From: Rhizobiaceae bacterium
Lineage (GTDB): Bacteria > Pseudomonadota > Alphaproteobacteria > Rhizobiales > Rhizobiaceae
Assembly: GCA_021648425.1 (NCBI GenBank)
Contig: JAKISV010000113.1
Coordinates: forward strand, 1-9,220
Length of the DNA stretch: 9,220 nt
Reading direction: 5' to 3'
Shown here: positions 1 to 7,046 of the stretch, in pieces
Position numbering within the stretch: position 1 is the first letter of the stretch
Layout: every line of letters begins with the position of its first letter
Position numbers and translations under genes: made by a program
The notes under the pieces: generated by a model
What the model saw: the letters and a program-made list of their open reading frames with translations, nothing else
Told to the model about the DNA's origin: nothing
The model's database searches: none

Positions 1-90
1 GGCCGTGCTTTGTATGATAGCGCTGTAAAACAATGGCTGGAGGATTTTTTAGATTTATGGATTGGTCCGGCTGCAGATCACCACAAGTAA
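1..90 (+). CDS. C-terminal end of an unidentified protein (partial, 5' end outside window)
   Basis: Frame 1 is open from the first base to a TAA at 88-90 and encodes 29 residues ending WIGPAADHHK. The other two plus-strand frames hit stops within the first 30 bases, so this is probably the tail of a gene that begins upstream. The visible part is an amphipathic, tryptophan-rich stretch (AVKQWLEDFLDLWIG) with a charged end. I do not recognise the family. An 88-base gap separates it from yggT, which has its own Shine-Dalgarno sequence, so the two could be cotranscribed or separate. Confidence 0.5.
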   Translation, partial: GRALYDSAVKQWLEDFLDLWIGPAADHHK

Positions 91-165
91 CAAAAGACTT
101 GTAGCCAAGCCTCCTCATCGCTACATCTGGTCAAACGGATTTAGAGCATCTTTCGATCAGACTTC

Positions 166-170
166 AGGGA
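166..170 (+). promoter_or_regulatory. Ribosome binding site of yggT
   Basis: AGGGA lies 8 bases before the ATG at 179. It supports that start codon for the short YggT protein. Confidence 0.6.
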
Positions 171-178
171 AATAACCA

Positions 179-469
179 ATGCGCGCAATTTTAGATGTGG
201 TGATGTTGATACTGGATATCTACGTCTACATAATTATCGCTTCAGCAGTATTCTCATGGCTGTTCGCCTTTAATGTCGTCAACCCCGGAAACCAGTTTGT
301 TGGCATGGTCGGTAATTTTCTGCATCAGGCAACCGAGCCCCTGTTACGGCCAATCAGAAACAAAATGCCAAATCTTGGCACTATCGACATTTCGCCAATC
401 ATATTGCTGCTGGCTATCTTCTTCCTCAGAAGCATCATCGTGCGCTACGTCTATCCGAATGTATTTTAA
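179..469 (+). CDS. yggT: YggT family integral membrane protein
   Basis: A 96-residue membrane protein of the YggT family, whose biochemical role is poorly defined. A hydrophobic helix covers about residues 4-31. The conserved family core follows: an amphipathic segment EPLLRPIR at 53-60, then GTIDISPI at 67-74, which leads into a second helix at about 72-91. Alphaproteobacterial members usually have one such repeat of about 95 residues, whereas the enterobacterial protein is roughly twice as long, so this looks full length. The ATG at 179 is preceded by AGGGA at good spacing. The gene converges with ppa on the opposite strand, with 13 bases between the stop codons. Identification is firm; function in the cell is not known from sequence. 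Confidence 0.9.
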   Translation: MRAILDVVMLILDIYVYIIIASAVFSWLFAFNVVNPGNQFVGMVGNFLHQATEPLLRPIRNKMPNLGTIDISPIILLLAIFFLRSIIVRYVYPNVF

Positions 470-482
470 GCGCTTAACGGCT

Positions 483-1010
483 TTAAGATTTAGCGCGCTC
501 AATCGCTTCAACGATCATCCTGCGTGCTGATTCCGCATCGAGCCAATCGCCGATTTTTACCCATTTACCGGGCTCCAGATCCTTATAGTGTTCGAAAAAA
601 TGCTGGATTTGCTGGAGCGTGATTTCCGGCAGATCCGTGAAATTATCCACATTGTTAAAACGTTTTGAAATATGTTTTGAGGGAACCGCGATGATTTTTT
701 CATCCTGCCCGGCATTATCCTCCATCACCAATACACCAACGGGCCGCACATTGATAACACAACCCGGCACCAATGGACGCGCATTACACACCAATACATC
801 AATCGGATCACCATCTTCGCTGAGCGTATGAGGCACAAATCCGTAATTACCGGGATAAGTCATTGGCGTATGCAAAAAACGATCGACAACAAGCGTACCC
901 GCATCCTTGTCCAATTCATATTTAATCGGATGCCCGCCAACGGGAACTTCAATCAGCACATTGACATCCTGCGGTGGATTATCACCGATTTTAATAGCAT
1001 CAATACGCAT
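483..1010 (-). CDS. ppa: Inorganic pyrophosphatase (family I, soluble)
   Basis: A cytoplasmic Mg-dependent enzyme that hydrolyses pyrophosphate to two phosphates and so pulls biosynthetic reactions forward. The 175 residues carry the whole family I active site. E21, K30, E32, R44, Y52, Y56, D66, D68, D71, D98, D103 and K105 match the E. coli catalytic and metal-binding residues with a constant offset of one, and the signature DGDPIDV is at 66-72. I chose the ATG at 1010 because the protein then begins MRIDAIKIG, typical for the family, and AGGAA lies 7 bases upstream. A longer version from GTG at 1043 adds 11 residues (MKFSQPDRNSI) with no properly spaced binding site. The gene converges with yggT and is divergent from the secreted protein gene at 1178. 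Confidence 0.96.
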   Translation of the reverse strand: MRIDAIKIGDNPPQDVNVLIEVPVGGHPIKYELDKDAGTLVVDRFLHTPMTYPGNYGFVPHTLSEDGDPIDVLVCNARPLVPGCVINVRPVGVLVMEDNAGQDEKIIAVPSKHISKRFNNVDNFTDLPEITLQQIQHFFEHYKDLEPGKWVKIGDWLDAESARRMIVEAIERAKS

Positions 1011-1017
1011 AATCGAA

Positions 1018-1022
1018 TTCCT
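1018..1022 (-). promoter_or_regulatory. Ribosome binding site deciding the ppa start
   Basis: On the minus strand AGGAA lies 7 bases before the ATG at 1010. The alternative GTG at 1043 has only an AAAGGAT running straight into it, which is too close. This favours the 175-residue pyrophosphatase. Confidence 0.55.
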
Positions 1023-1113
1023 GTCTGGTTGGGAGAATTTCACATCCTTTTAGAAAGATCAGCCTCTCAATGCAAACAGCATTTAAGTTTTCTGCATCAA
1101 AAACCGTTATCGG

Positions 1114-1142
1114 TTGCGTCCTTGCCTGCTACCGCTTATTTT
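1114..1142 (+). promoter_or_regulatory. Possible sigma70-type promoter for the secreted protein gene
   Basis: TTGCGT (1114-1119) and TATTTT (1137-1142) are separated by 17 bases and lie 35 bases before the start codon at 1178. Each hexamer matches the consensus at 4 of 6 positions, so this is only a candidate. A short inverted repeat, AACCG-TTAT-CGGTT at 1102-1115, overlaps the -35 element and could act as an operator or be coincidence. Confidence 0.25.
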
Positions 1143-1177
1143 ATATCCGGGGCTAAAACAAATATCGGGAGATTTAC

Positions 1178-1807
1178 ATGAAAATATTGATTTCGGCATC
1201 TGTTGCCGCTTTGGTTTTTTCTTTGCCCCACCTGGTTTATGCAGGTAATTTTTCCAGCGCTTATACCACCATAAATTTCGATCGCGATTGCAAAGTCATT
1301 GATGAATACGAATTAGGTGTCAGTGCAAAATGCAAAGGTTATACCGAACCCGGAATGCCTGCTGAAATGGAATGGCCGGTGTATTTTTCCGAAGGGGATT
1401 TACGCCAGATGGTGCGTTTTGGCCGCACAACTGAGAAAACTGATCGCTGGGAGAGTTTTGGCCAGTTCAATTCCATTGGCAGAACCATCGAATGGCGCTT
1501 GAAAGGCAGCAAACCGGTTGCCGCCGTTTTGCGCTGGTATATAGAACGTGAAAACCCTGCAACCGGTGAATATGACAAAAAAAGTGAAGGCCAGGTTCTG
1601 GTAATTTCCACCGTTGCCGACAGCGATAATCCCGATAATGCCTGCGTTGTTGGCTATGTCGATGCGCGCGCCAACAAGGATGCCAATATCCTTGCCCGTC
1701 TGGTCGCGGATACTATAGCTCCAACGTTCGAATGTGATGTTGATAAACCATTATTTCATGGTGTGCGTGGTGATACTTCCGGAAGCCCGACAAATTTTTC
1801 AGAATAA
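1178..1807 (+). CDS. Secreted (periplasmic) protein of unknown function with four cysteines
   Basis: A 209-residue protein with a clear Sec signal peptide: a lysine at 2, a hydrophobic core at 4-19 and a likely signal peptidase I site after VYA at 20-22. The mature part contains just four cysteines (38, 52, 156, 186), one pair near each end, consistent with two disulfides in the periplasm. It is rich in beta-type alternation and aromatic residues (EMEWPVYF, TIEWRLKG, AVLRWYIER). The start is an ATG with GGGAG 7 bases upstream. I recognise no enzymatic motif or named domain; it resembles conserved hypothetical exported proteins of Rhizobiales. It is divergent from ppa across a 167-base gap and its stop codon lies 6 bases from that of the convergent acetyltransferase gene. 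Confidence 0.8.
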   Translation: MKILISASVAALVFSLPHLVYAGNFSSAYTTINFDRDCKVIDEYELGVSAKCKGYTEPGMPAEMEWPVYFSEGDLRQMVRFGRTTEKTDRWESFGQFNSIGRTIEWRLKGSKPVAAVLRWYIERENPATGEYDKKSEGQVLVISTVADSDNPDNACVVGYVDARANKDANILARLVADTIAPTFECDVDKPLFHGVRGDTSGSPTNFSE

Positions 1808-1813
1808 TATTAT

Positions 1814-2320
1814 TCAATCCCAGCCATAGGCAATTTTCAGTAGTTTTTCCCCGTCAAATTGCTCAAATCCCTCGGCAATGGCCCGGCCCCCTGCATTTTC
1901 ATAAAACCGGATCGCCGGTTCATTGTCTGCCAACACCCACACAGCAGTCCCTTTCAGGCGACGCCGCTTCAATTCTATTCGCGCATCAAGAAACAAACCC
2001 GTACCAAGACCTACTCCCTGATATTCGGGACGAAGATAAATTTCGTAAATCTCACCATCTGGCGCTAAAGACCTTATCCGGTTGATACCAAGGGTGGCAT
2101 AGCCCGCAATTGTGTCGTCAATTTCAGCTACAAGAATAACAGTTGACCGGCTGATCGCGCGTTCCCACCACTCTTCACCGCGCCGGCGAACCATACGGTC
2201 AAGGGCGCGGTGCGGAACAATGCCACAGTAAGCCTGACGCCATGAGGCATCATGGGCATTGGCTATTTGTTCGCCATCACCAGGTCGTGCCCGTCTGATA
2301 TCCAGTAGTAAAGTACTCAT
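1814..2320 (-). CDS. GNAT family N-acetyltransferase
   Basis: A 168-residue cytoplasmic acetyltransferase of the GNAT superfamily, which transfers the acetyl group of acetyl-CoA to an amine. The N-terminus (IRRARPGDGEQIANAH, 8-23) is the usual first strand and helix. Motif A is IYLRPEYQGVGLGTGLF (94-110), with the pyrophosphate-binding QGVGLG at 101-106. Motif B is NEPAIRFYENAGG (133-145), with the Tyr at 140 in the usual position of the general acid. The WRQAYCGIVP segment (27-36) is common in a subgroup of GNATs, but the substrate cannot be read from sequence. The only good start is the ATG at 2320, with AAGG unusually close. It lies 72 bases downstream of typA on the same strand, with a CtrA-like box in between, so it may have its own promoter. 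Confidence 0.9.
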   Translation of the reverse strand: MSTLLLDIRRARPGDGEQIANAHDASWRQAYCGIVPHRALDRMVRRRGEEWWERAISRSTVILVAEIDDTIAGYATLGINRIRSLAPDGEIYEIYLRPEYQGVGLGTGLFLDARIELKRRRLKGTAVWVLADNEPAIRFYENAGGRAIAEGFEQFDGEKLLKIAYGWD

Positions 2321-2335
2321 GCCTTGAAGCTTACG

Positions 2336-2351
2336 TTAACTTTTTGTTAAC
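2336..2351 (-). promoter_or_regulatory. Possible CtrA binding box upstream of the GNAT gene
   Basis: Two GTTAAC hexamers separated by five T's (2335-2351) give TTAA-N7-TTAAC, the published form of the CtrA recognition sequence in Caulobacter and Rhizobiales. Because each hexamer is a palindrome, the match reads on both strands. It begins 15 bases before the acetyltransferase start codon, within the short typA-GNAT gap. The same bases could instead form a 6-bp stem with a 5-base loop in the transcript. The spacing match is exact; the regulatory role is inferred. Confidence 0.35.
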
Positions 2352-2392
2352 TAAAAGGCCGGACCTGATTATTTTAACAACTACCTGCAAAA

Positions 2393-4216
2393 TCAGGCTG
2401 TTTCCGCCTGTTTAGCCCGCATGATGCGCTTGCGCTCAATTGGATCAAGTATCCTTTTGCGAAGGCGAATGGATTTTGGCGTTACTTCAACCAGTTCATC
2501 ATCGGTAATATAAGAAAGTGCTTTTTCCAGAGTCATTTGCAGCGGCGTGGTAAGTTTTACCGCTTCATCCTTGCCCGAGGAGCGAATGTTTGTCAGCTGT
2601 TTACCCTTCAACACATTCACTTCAAGATCGTTTCCGCGAGCATGTTCCCCGATTATCATGCCACGATAAACCTTGTCACCGGGAGAAATAATCATTGGCC
2701 CGCGATCCTCAAGCCCAAACAGCGCAAACGGTACTGCTTCCCCATCACCATTGGAAATCAACGCTCCCGTATGGCGCACCGGAATATCGCCCTTGTAGGG
2801 TTGATATTCCAGAAAAGTACGGTTGAATATCGCTGTTCCGCGCGTATCTGTCAGAAGCTCGGTTAAATAACCGATCAATCCACGGGTTGGTGCATGAAAA
2901 ACCAGCCGCGTGCGCCCGCCGCCAGATGGTTTCATTTCAACCAGATTGGCCCGACGCTCAGATAGTTTTTGTACAACAGGACCGGAAAATTCCTCATCCA
3001 CATCGATGACCGCTTCTTCAATCGGCTCGACTTTCTGCCCGTTTTCATCTTCCCGCATTAGCACACGCGGGCGCCCGATAGTCATCTCAAAACCTTCGCG
3101 GCGCATGGTTTCAATCAGGATAGCCAGTTGCAGTTCCCCACGCCCGGCCACTTCATAGGAATCATTGCTGTTACCTTCAGAAATCTTAAGAGCAACATTG
3201 CCCTCCGCCTCTTTCATCAAACGTTCGCGAATAATCCGGCTTTGCACTTTTGAGCCTTCACGTCCCGCAAGCGGACCGTTATTTACCCGAAATGTCATCG
3301 ACAATGTCGGCGGATCAATCGGTTGTGCTTCAATCGGTTCTTTAACTCCCGGCGCCACCAGCGTATCGGCGACCGTTGCCTTGGAAAGCCCGGCAATTGC
3401 CACAATATCACCAGCACTGGCAGATTCGATTGTTTTTCGCTCAAGCCCGTCAAAGGACAATATCTGTGTTACCCGCCCCTGTTCGATAATCTCTCCATCG
3501 CCCGACAGCGCATGGATAGCCTGATTGGTAACCACACTGCCCGATGTAATTCGCCCGGTAAGAATACGCCCCAGGTAGGGATTAGCCTCAATTGTTGTGG
3601 CCAACATACGAAACGGGCCTTCTTCGACAACAGGTGCCTCAACATGTTCAAGCACCAGATCAAGCAGCGGACCCATATCTTTCTTCGGTCCTTGCGCATC
3701 ATCAGCCATCCAGCCTTCCTTGGCAGAACCATATAGAACCCGGAAATCCAATTGGTCTTCATTGGCATCGAGTGCTGCAAAAAGGTCAAACACCTCATCA
3801 AGCACCCAATCCGGCCGTCCATCGGGTTTATCAACCTTATTGATAGCCACAATCGGCTTCAGCCCAAGTTTTAATGCTTTTTGCAACACAAATTTGGTTT
3901 GCGGCATCGGCCCTTCAGCGGCATCGACCAGCAAAATCACCCCGTCCACCATATTGAGAATACGCTCAACTTCGCCTCCAAAATCCGCATGGCCCGGCGT
4001 ATCAACAATATTGATGCGCGAATCTTTCCAGTTCACCGAAGTCACTTTGGCAAGAATTGTGATGCCGCGCTCTTTTTCCAGATCATTGGAATCCATCGCA
4101 CGCTCATCCACCTGCTGATTTTCGCGAAAAGTACCGGACTGGCGCAGCAGCACATCAATAAGGGTGGTCTTGCCATGGTCAACATGGGCGATAATCGCAA
4201 TATTGCGCAGTTTCAT
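2393..4216 (-). CDS. typA: Translational GTPase TypA/BipA
   Basis: A 607-residue ribosome-associated GTPase of the EF-G/LepA type, involved in stress and low-temperature growth and in ribosome assembly. All GTP-binding motifs are intact: G1 AHVDHGKTT (10-18), the switch I region ending ERGITI (49-54), G3 DTPGHADF (72-79), G4 NKVDKPD (126-132) and G5 SAKEG (164-168). Beyond about residue 200 come the beta-barrel domain, the domain with the GRGELQLAILIETMRREGFE segment, and the TypA-specific C-terminus containing THIRSSGKDE-like sequence (here TNIRSSGKDE) and SIRLRKRILDP. Length is normal for the family. The start is an ATG with a modest AAGAGA upstream. The gene lies 105 bases downstream of the TAXI gene and 72 bases upstream of the acetyltransferase, all on the minus strand. 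Confidence 0.97.
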   Translation of the reverse strand: MKLRNIAIIAHVDHGKTTLIDVLLRQSGTFRENQQVDERAMDSNDLEKERGITILAKVTSVNWKDSRINIVDTPGHADFGGEVERILNMVDGVILLVDAAEGPMPQTKFVLQKALKLGLKPIVAINKVDKPDGRPDWVLDEVFDLFAALDANEDQLDFRVLYGSAKEGWMADDAQGPKKDMGPLLDLVLEHVEAPVVEEGPFRMLATTIEANPYLGRILTGRITSGSVVTNQAIHALSGDGEIIEQGRVTQILSFDGLERKTIESASAGDIVAIAGLSKATVADTLVAPGVKEPIEAQPIDPPTLSMTFRVNNGPLAGREGSKVQSRIIRERLMKEAEGNVALKISEGNSNDSYEVAGRGELQLAILIETMRREGFEMTIGRPRVLMREDENGQKVEPIEEAVIDVDEEFSGPVVQKLSERRANLVEMKPSGGGRTRLVFHAPTRGLIGYLTELLTDTRGTAIFNRTFLEYQPYKGDIPVRHTGALISNGDGEAVPFALFGLEDRGPMIISPGDKVYRGMIIGEHARGNDLEVNVLKGKQLTNIRSSGKDEAVKLTTPLQMTLEKALSYITDDELVEVTPKSIRLRKRILDPIERKRIMRAKQAETA

Positions 4217-4321
4217 AATAATCTCTTAGGAAAAATCGGGCCAAAATATTTCGGTCATCCGTACACTTGCGCGTTCAATACCGCAATTCGCCCGATTGGC
4301 AAAGCTTTTATTTTTCGCTGA

Positions 4322-5686
4322 TTATGCGGGGGCTGCCAATTCACTCAGCCGATCTTTAATCACCTCGCGCACAGATTCCCACACTAGTGAAAATGATTGA
4401 AAGCCCTCTTCGGTCCCATCATCGGTATCCAGCGCCCGCACTACCGTTTCCAGTATCTTGAACATCTGGTCTTTCAATTCGGTAATTTCCTTTTTATTTT
4501 CAGCAACACGCGCCTTCTCGGCAATATCCAGCAACATATAATTATATGTATCCATGCGGTCTTTCTGGGTATTGCCCATTCGCTTGCGCAGCGTCAGCAA
4601 ACCCGAAAACAACATCGCCAGAACGGTCAATACCAGGGCAATTGGTTCAGCGTTTTCCTGAAGAAAAGAAGGTTGATCCCGATTGAAATACTGCTCGGCT
4701 CCATCGTGCAGGGGCGCACTAAGTCCAACACCCGAACGCGGTTCCAGGATTGCGGATGCAAGAGCAAAGCGAATGATGAGATCAAGTCGATGTTCAAACA
4801 ATACCCGCGTCAATTCGCTGATTGCAGCATTATCAATTTCGCTGCGTGTCACCAAAACCCGGTCAACCACCGCAGTTCTGATTTCACGGCGTGGCGTTGG
4901 TGCGGCACCTATAAAAGCCCCTCGCGGAATTTTATCTACCTGAATAAACGGTCGCTTGAGCGCAATAGCCTCAGCCTGATCAATTTCAACAAAATTCAAT
5001 TCAAGTTTTTTTAACGCGGCATCTTCAAACAAATTCAGCAGCAGGCGATCGCGCAACGAGCGAACGGTAAAAATCACATCAACTTTGCCGGACAACAGTT
5101 GATCCTTTGCCTTCTCCAGCGCCATAGGCCGCCAGTCCATGCCCTCAATCGGTAGATCGTAGTGATCACCAACCACCCAGAACGAACGAAATTCATCAGT
5201 GCCATATGGCGGCAGGGCAATTCGTTTCCCCACCAGATCGCCGACATTTCGAATTCCCGCATCCCGGCGCGCAATAATCTGAAAAAAATCAGGAAACAGA
5301 TTGGCAATCAACCGGATGTCGCTGACCACCGGTGTATCGGAACGTATGGTGGCAATGTCCAATTCACCCCGGTTGAGCAGTGAAATATTTTTGCTGGAAT
5401 CTTTGGTGGCAATAATTTCGAGCCGCACACCTTTGCCGTGGCGTTCCACCACTTCGGCAACCTCCTTCATCAATTCATAGGAATCAGATCGGTAAGGCCC
5501 CGCCCCAACGGTTAAAACAACGGTTTCGGGCACGCGTATCAGATACCACCATACAGTGAATATCACAGCTATCAGCGTGAGCAGCAGAGCCAGACCAATA
5601 ACAAGCCTTTGCCCGGTACGGGCAGATTTTTCATTGGCTACACTTCCAACCCGCGCAAAGGCCCCGTCTTCTTTGTCATTTCCCAA
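4322..5686 (-). CDS. TAXI-family solute-binding protein with two membrane anchors
   Basis: A 454-residue protein whose central part resembles TAXI-type TRAP transporter solute receptors: VGAGPYRSDSY at 60-70, LLNRGELDIATIRSDTP at 103-119, and VGDLVGKRIALPPYGT at 148-163. Unlike ordinary TAXI receptors it has no cleavable signal. A cytoplasmic N-terminus of about 27 residues leads to helix 1 (28-50), then the periplasmic domain (about 51-347), then helix 2 (348-366) followed by RKR and an 88-residue charged, helical cytoplasmic tail. The start is a TTG, forced because an in-frame TAG lies two codons upstream and no in-frame ATG or GTG occurs before residue 73. The gene begins 25 bases after argG and is probably cotranscribed with it. 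No DctM/DctQ-type permease is present, so a sensory or scaffolding role is possible. The ligand is unknown. Confidence 0.85.
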   Translation of the reverse strand: MGNDKEDGAFARVGSVANEKSARTGQRLVIGLALLLTLIAVIFTVWWYLIRVPETVVLTVGAGPYRSDSYELMKEVAEVVERHGKGVRLEIIATKDSSKNISLLNRGELDIATIRSDTPVVSDIRLIANLFPDFFQIIARRDAGIRNVGDLVGKRIALPPYGTDEFRSFWVVGDHYDLPIEGMDWRPMALEKAKDQLLSGKVDVIFTVRSLRDRLLLNLFEDAALKKLELNFVEIDQAEAIALKRPFIQVDKIPRGAFIGAAPTPRREIRTAVVDRVLVTRSEIDNAAISELTRVLFEHRLDLIIRFALASAILEPRSGVGLSAPLHDGAEQYFNRDQPSFLQENAEPIALVLTVLAMLFSGLLTLRKRMGNTQKDRMDTYNYMLLDIAEKARVAENKKEITELKDQMFKILETVVRALDTDDGTEEGFQSFSLVWESVREVIKDRLSELAAPA

Positions 5687-5711
5687 TTGCTATCAGCCCC
5701 GTACTTAACCG

Positions 5712-6941
5712 TCATATTTTTCTGTTTCGCGCCGCCAATGTTCTCAATCGAAGCGCATTCAGCCGGATAAATCCGTGCGCATCCTCCTGGTCATATGCCC
5801 CTGCGTCATCTTCGAATGTAACCAATTCTTCTGAATAAAGCGACCGCTTACTTTTGCGGCCTGTAACAATGACATTACCCTTGTATAATTTCAGACGAAC
5901 AACACCCTCAACATGGGTTTGCGAAGCATCAATCAAAGCCTGTAACATTTCGCGCTCCGGCGAAAACCAAAAGCCGTTATAGATCAGTTCCGCATAACGC
6001 GGCATCAGTTCATCTTTCAGATGAGCCGCCCCGCCATCCAGCGTAAGTGATTCAATTGCCCGGTGAGCCGCCAGCAATATTGTACCACCGGGCGTTTCAT
6101 AAACACCGCGCGATTTCATACCGACAAATCTGTTTTCCACCAGATCAAGACGGCCAATGCCATTGTCGCGGCCATAATCATTCAGTTTTTCAAACAACGT
6201 CGCAGCACTCATCTTCTCGCCATTTATCGCAACCGCATCACCTTTATGAAACTCGATTTCAATATCTGTGGCCACATCGGGCGCATCCATCGGCGACACC
6301 GTGCGCTGATAAACATAATCTGGCGCTTCATCCCAGGGGTCTTCCAGCACCTTACCTTCCGAAGAAGAATGCAGCATATTTGCATCCACAGAAAACGGCG
6401 CTTCGCCGCGTTTGTCTTTTGGCACTGGAATTTGATGCAATTGCGCGAAATCAAGCAAATCTGTGCGCGATTTGAAATCCCAGTCCCGCCAGGGCGCTAT
6501 CACTTTGATATCAGGGTTGAGCGCATAGGCGGAAAGTTCAAAGCGCACCTGATCATTGCCTTTGCCCGTAGCCCCGTGGGCAATTGCATCAGCCCCGGTT
6601 TCTTCCGCAATTTCTACCAGCCGTTTGGAAATCAACGGCCGCGCAATAGAAGTACCCAACAGATAAACGCCTTCATATAAGGCATTGGCACGAAACATTG
6701 GAAACACAAAGTCGCTGATAAATTCTTCACGTACATCTTCAATGTATATTTCCTTGATACCCAAAAGCTCCGCCTTTTGGCGTGCCGGTTCAAGTTCCTC
6801 ACCCTGACCAAGATCGGCGGTAAATGTCACCACCTCCGCGTCATATTCTGTCTCCAGCCACTTCAATATAATTGAAGTATCAAGCCCGCCCGAATAAGCC
6901 AGAACGACTTTGTTTACATCTTCTTTTTTCAGTTTGTTCAT
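5712..6941 (-). CDS. argG: Argininosuccinate synthase
   Basis: A cytoplasmic enzyme of arginine biosynthesis that joins citrulline and aspartate at the cost of ATP, releasing AMP and PPi, to make argininosuccinate. The 409 residues include the ATP pyrophosphatase P-loop AYSGGLDTS (15-23), YLLGTSIARPLI (93-104), the signature GATGKGNDQVRF (123-134), and the substrate-binding stretch around KRGEAPFSVDANMLHSSSEG. Length is normal for the family. The ATG at 6941 has only a weak upstream AAG, and the usual N-terminal VNKVVLAYSGGLDTS follows directly. The nearby pyrophosphatase would consume its PPi product, but that enzyme is general. The gene is divergent from the LysE-type exporter, with a 105-base shared upstream region, and heads the minus-strand run argG-TAXI-typA-GNAT. 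Confidence 0.97.
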   Translation of the reverse strand: MNKLKKEDVNKVVLAYSGGLDTSIILKWLETEYDAEVVTFTADLGQGEELEPARQKAELLGIKEIYIEDVREEFISDFVFPMFRANALYEGVYLLGTSIARPLISKRLVEIAEETGADAIAHGATGKGNDQVRFELSAYALNPDIKVIAPWRDWDFKSRTDLLDFAQLHQIPVPKDKRGEAPFSVDANMLHSSSEGKVLEDPWDEAPDYVYQRTVSPMDAPDVATDIEIEFHKGDAVAINGEKMSAATLFEKLNDYGRDNGIGRLDLVENRFVGMKSRGVYETPGGTILLAAHRAIESLTLDGGAAHLKDELMPRYAELIYNGFWFSPEREMLQALIDASQTHVEGVVRLKLYKGNVIVTGRKSKRSLYSEELVTFEDDAGAYDQEDAHGFIRLNALRLRTLAARNRKI

Positions 6942-6972
6942 TGTCTTGATTCACTTGATGGTTCAAAATGTT

Positions 6973-7006
6973 TTGCGCACTTTATCCATAACCGGTTGAA
7001 GCGCAA
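6973..7006. promoter_or_regulatory. Inverted-repeat element in the argG/LysE divergent upstream region
   Basis: TTGCGC (6973-6978) and GCGCAA (7001-7006) are exact inverted repeats 22 bases apart. Between them lies the 8-base palindrome AACCGGTT (6990-6997). The element sits between the start codons of two divergent genes, 32 bases from argG and 41 bases from the GTG of the exporter gene, where an operator or a promoter would be expected. No convincing -35/-10 pair was found. The symmetry is seen; the role is inferred. Confidence 0.25.
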
Positions 7007-7046
7007 GTTCCACTGCCGCCAGCGGTTAACAACAGAAAGAAATTTT

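Noticed and set aside
466..487. TTAAGCGCTTAA palindrome and overlapping CTTAA-CGGCT-TTAAG hairpin between yggT and ppa
   Set aside because: Short AT-rich stems without a T-tract; too weak to call a bidirectional terminator.
828..1181. 117-codon plus-strand open frame across the start of ppa
   Set aside because: Mostly antisense to the pyrophosphatase and ends inside the start of the secreted protein gene; no family resemblance.
1802..1815. Perfect 14-base palindrome GAATAATATTATTC across the convergent stops
   Set aside because: All but two pairs are A-T with no loop and no T-run, so it is unlikely to be a terminator; probably chance.
3165..4118. Several plus-strand open frames of 80-173 codons antisense to typA
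   Set aside because: They mirror a strongly conserved gene, have Ser/Arg-rich shadow composition and no domain signal.
4217..4321. 105-base gap between the TAXI gene and typA
   Set aside because: Searched for a terminator, promoter or small RNA; only four-base stems and no convincing promoter hexamers were found.
4397..5014. 205-codon plus-strand open frame antisense to the TAXI gene
   Set aside because: The minus-strand frame has coherent domain and membrane structure; this one has none.
6063..6680. 205-codon plus-strand open frame antisense to argG
   Set aside because: Shadow of argG with implausible composition (rich in His, Arg, Ile) and no recognisable motif.
6996..7046. Upstream TTG start for the exporter gene
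   Set aside because: It would place 17 basic residues before the conserved MSFIPDPAIL start of the family; GTG at 7047 fits better.
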